The translations under genes were made by a program, and so were the position numbers. 7,507 nucleotides of DNA, from the NCBI GenBank assembly GCA_021442745.1, contig JABUSI010000412.1, forward strand, positions 1 to 7,507. Direction: 5' to 3'. Positions 5,940-7,507 of this stretch are shown here, piece after piece. The DNA comes from Erysipelotrichaceae bacterium. GTDB lineage: Bacteria > Bacillota_I > Bacilli_A > Erysipelotrichales > Erysipelotrichaceae. Within the stretch, counting starts at the first letter, position 1. Each line of letters begins with the position of its first letter. Under the pieces are notes generated by a model. The model worked only from the letters and a program-made list of their open reading frames with translations, had not been told where the DNA came from and did not search any database.

Positions 5940-7507
5940 ATGGCATCTCGTCAATATTCATTGGAAATGACTAGAAATATCGGTATCATGGCTCACATCG
6001 ATGCCGGTAAGACTACTACTACAGAACGTATTTTGTTCTATACAGGTGTTAACCACAAGATTGGGGAAACACACGATGGTGCATCAACGATGGACTGGAT
6101 GGCACAGGAAAAGGAACGTGGTATTACCATTACTTCCGCTGCCACCACAGCTGTATGGAAAGAACACCGTGTAAACATTATCGATACACCGGGTCACGTT
6201 GACTTCACTGTTGAAGTAGAACGTTCACTTCGTGTATTGGACGGTGCTGTAACTGTATTGGACGCAAAAGCCGGTGTAGAACCGCAAACGGAAACCGTTT
6301 GGAGACAAGCAACTACATACGGCGTGCCTCGTTTGGTATTCATTAACAAGATGGATGCTACAGGTGCTGATTTCTACATGGCAACCGAATCCATTGGCAA
6401 GCGTCTGGGCGCTAAGGCTGCTCCGATCCAATTGCCAATCGGTGTAGAAAATTATTTTGACGGTGTTATCGACCTGGTAACCAAGAAAGCATGGAAGTTC
6501 AATCCTGTTGTCGGAAAGCCTGACACGGAAATGGAAATTCCGGGAGATATGGTTGACAAGGTGGAAGAATACCGTATGGGTTTGTTCGAAATGTTAGCTG
6601 ATTTCGACGAAGAATTTATGATGATGGTTCTGGAAGGTGAAGAACCGACTGTTGAACAGATCAAGGCCGTTATTCGTAAGGCAACCATTACCGGTGAATT
6701 CTTCCCGGTTATGTCCGGTTCCGCTTATAAGAATAAGGGTGTTACGGAAATGCTGGATGCAGTTATCGAATATCTGCCTTCCCCATTGGATATCCCTGCA
6801 ATCAAGGGTGTATTGGAAGACGGTACGGAAGAAGCACGTCATGCTGACGATTCCGAACCATTCTCCGCTTTGGCATTTAAGGTTATGACGGACCCGTTTG
6901 TAGGTCGTCTGACTTACTTCAGAGTGTACTCCGGTACATGTAAGGCAGGTTCTTATATCCTGAATGCAACAAAAGATGAAAAAGAACGTTTCGGACGTCT
7001 GATGCAGATGCACGCAAACCACCGTCAGGATATTGATGAAGTATTCTCCGGTGATATCGCTGCCGCAATCGGTCTGAAATATACGACAACCGGTGATACG
7101 CTGTGCGACGAAAAAGCACCGATCATTCTGGAAAAGATGGTGTTCCCGGAACCGGTTATCGAATTGTCACTGGAACCGAAGTCAAAGAACGACCAGGACA
7201 AGATGGGCTTGGCTTTGAGCAAGCTGGCAGAAGAAGACCCTACGTTCCGTACGTATACCAATAAGGAAACAGGTCAGACAATCATCGCCGGTATGGGTGA
7301 ACTTCACCTGGATATCATCGTTGACCGTCTGAAACGTGAATTCAAGGTAGAAGCAAACGTTGGCGCTCCGGAAGTTGCTTATCGTGAAACCATTCGTCAG
7401 GCTGCGGACTGCGAAGGTAAGTTCGTAAGACAATCCGGTGGTCGTGGTCAATACGGTCACGTATGGATTAAGTTTGAACCAAACCCAGGAAAAGGCTTCG
7501 AATTCGT
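5940..7507 (+). CDS. fusA: Translation elongation factor G (3'-truncated by the window)
   Basis: GTPase that drives mRNA-tRNA translocation and, with ribosome recycling factor, splits post-termination ribosomes. The frame from ATG 5940 stays open to the window end, giving 522 of about 690-700 residues. GTP-binding elements are AHIDAGKTTT (G1, 18-27), RGITI with T63 (G2), DTPGH (G3, 82-86), NKMD (G4, 136-139) and GSA (G5, 260-262). The G' region lies between. Domain II follows (about 290-400, with FKVMTDPFVGRLTYFRVYSG at 313-332), then domain III with ELSLEPKS (408-415) and GMGELHLDII (451-460), and the beginning of domain IV with GGRGQYGHVWIKFEP (500-514). The catalytic loop tip of domain IV and domain V lie beyond the window. 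Position directly after rpsL-rpsG, with the coupled SD, marks it as the housekeeping EF-G and not a TetM/FusA2-like paralogue. tuf may follow downstream, but this cannot be seen. Confidence 0.98.
   Translation, partial: MASRQYSLEMTRNIGIMAHIDAGKTTTTERILFYTGVNHKIGETHDGASTMDWMAQEKERGITITSAATTAVWKEHRVNIIDTPGHVDFTVEVERSLRVLDGAVTVLDAKAGVEPQTETVWRQATTYGVPRLVFINKMDATGADFYMATESIGKRLGAKAAPIQLPIGVENYFDGVIDLVTKKAWKFNPVVGKPDTEMEIPGDMVDKVEEYRMGLFEMLADFDEEFMMMVLEGEEPTVEQIKAVIRKATITGEFFPVMSGSAYKNKGVTEMLDAVIEYLPSPLDIPAIKGVLEDGTEEARHADDSEPFSALAFKVMTDPFVGRLTYFRVYSGTCKAGSYILNATKDEKERFGRLMQMHANHRQDIDEVFSGDIAAAIGLKYTTTGDTLCDEKAPIILEKMVFPEPVIELSLEPKSKNDQDKMGLALSKLAEEDPTFRTYTNKETGQTIIAGMGELHLDIIVDRLKREFKVEANVGAPEVAYRETIRQAADCEGKFVRQSGGRGQYGHVWIKFEPNPGKGFEF

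Overview
The window looks like a chromosomal housekeeping region of a low-GC Gram-positive bacterium (Bacillota). The signs are a beta' subunit without the proteobacterial trigger-loop insertion, the Gram-positive forms of S12 (140 aa) and S7 (156 aa), AAAGGAGG-type ribosome binding sites, and the rpoC / rpsL-rpsG-fusA neighbourhood. The flavour of RpoC suggests Erysipelotrichia or a relative, but that is only an impression from memory.

Layout. Positions 1-2358 hold the 3' two thirds of rpoC, closed by a strong intrinsic terminator. A co-directional M20-family (M20D-like) amidohydrolase follows (2422-3801). Facing it is a minus-strand nucleoside hydrolase of the RihB type (3828-4760). The two converge on one short hairpin (about 3800-3825) that can terminate both. 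The 248-bp region 4761-5008 is the regulatory centre. It carries a leftward rihB promoter candidate overlapped by a perfect 8+8 bp palindrome, a near-consensus rightward promoter (TTGAAA-N17-TATAAT), and a roughly 95-nt leader that can fold into a long hairpin starting almost at the transcription start. Then comes the str operon: rpsL (5009-5431), rpsG (5460-5930) and fusA (5940 to the window end, truncated), tightly spaced and probably translationally coupled.

How the parts work together. RpoC is transcription machinery. S12, S7 and EF-G are the decoding, small-subunit assembly and translocation proteins of one co-transcribed unit. The two metabolic genes between them (a peptidase/amidohydrolase and a pyrimidine ribonucleoside hydrolase) are scavenging enzymes with no obvious link to the flanks. 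Their presence, plus a terminator behind rpoC and a dedicated promoter before rpsL, separates rpoBC from the str operon, which in Bacillus-like genomes lie almost back to back.

I see no mobile element, CRISPR array, tRNA, rRNA or defence system, and no evidence for a wholly new system. The points worth a second look are the structured rpsL leader, the rihB operator candidate, two lineage-type insertions in RpoC, and an enlarged segment in the amidohydrolase.
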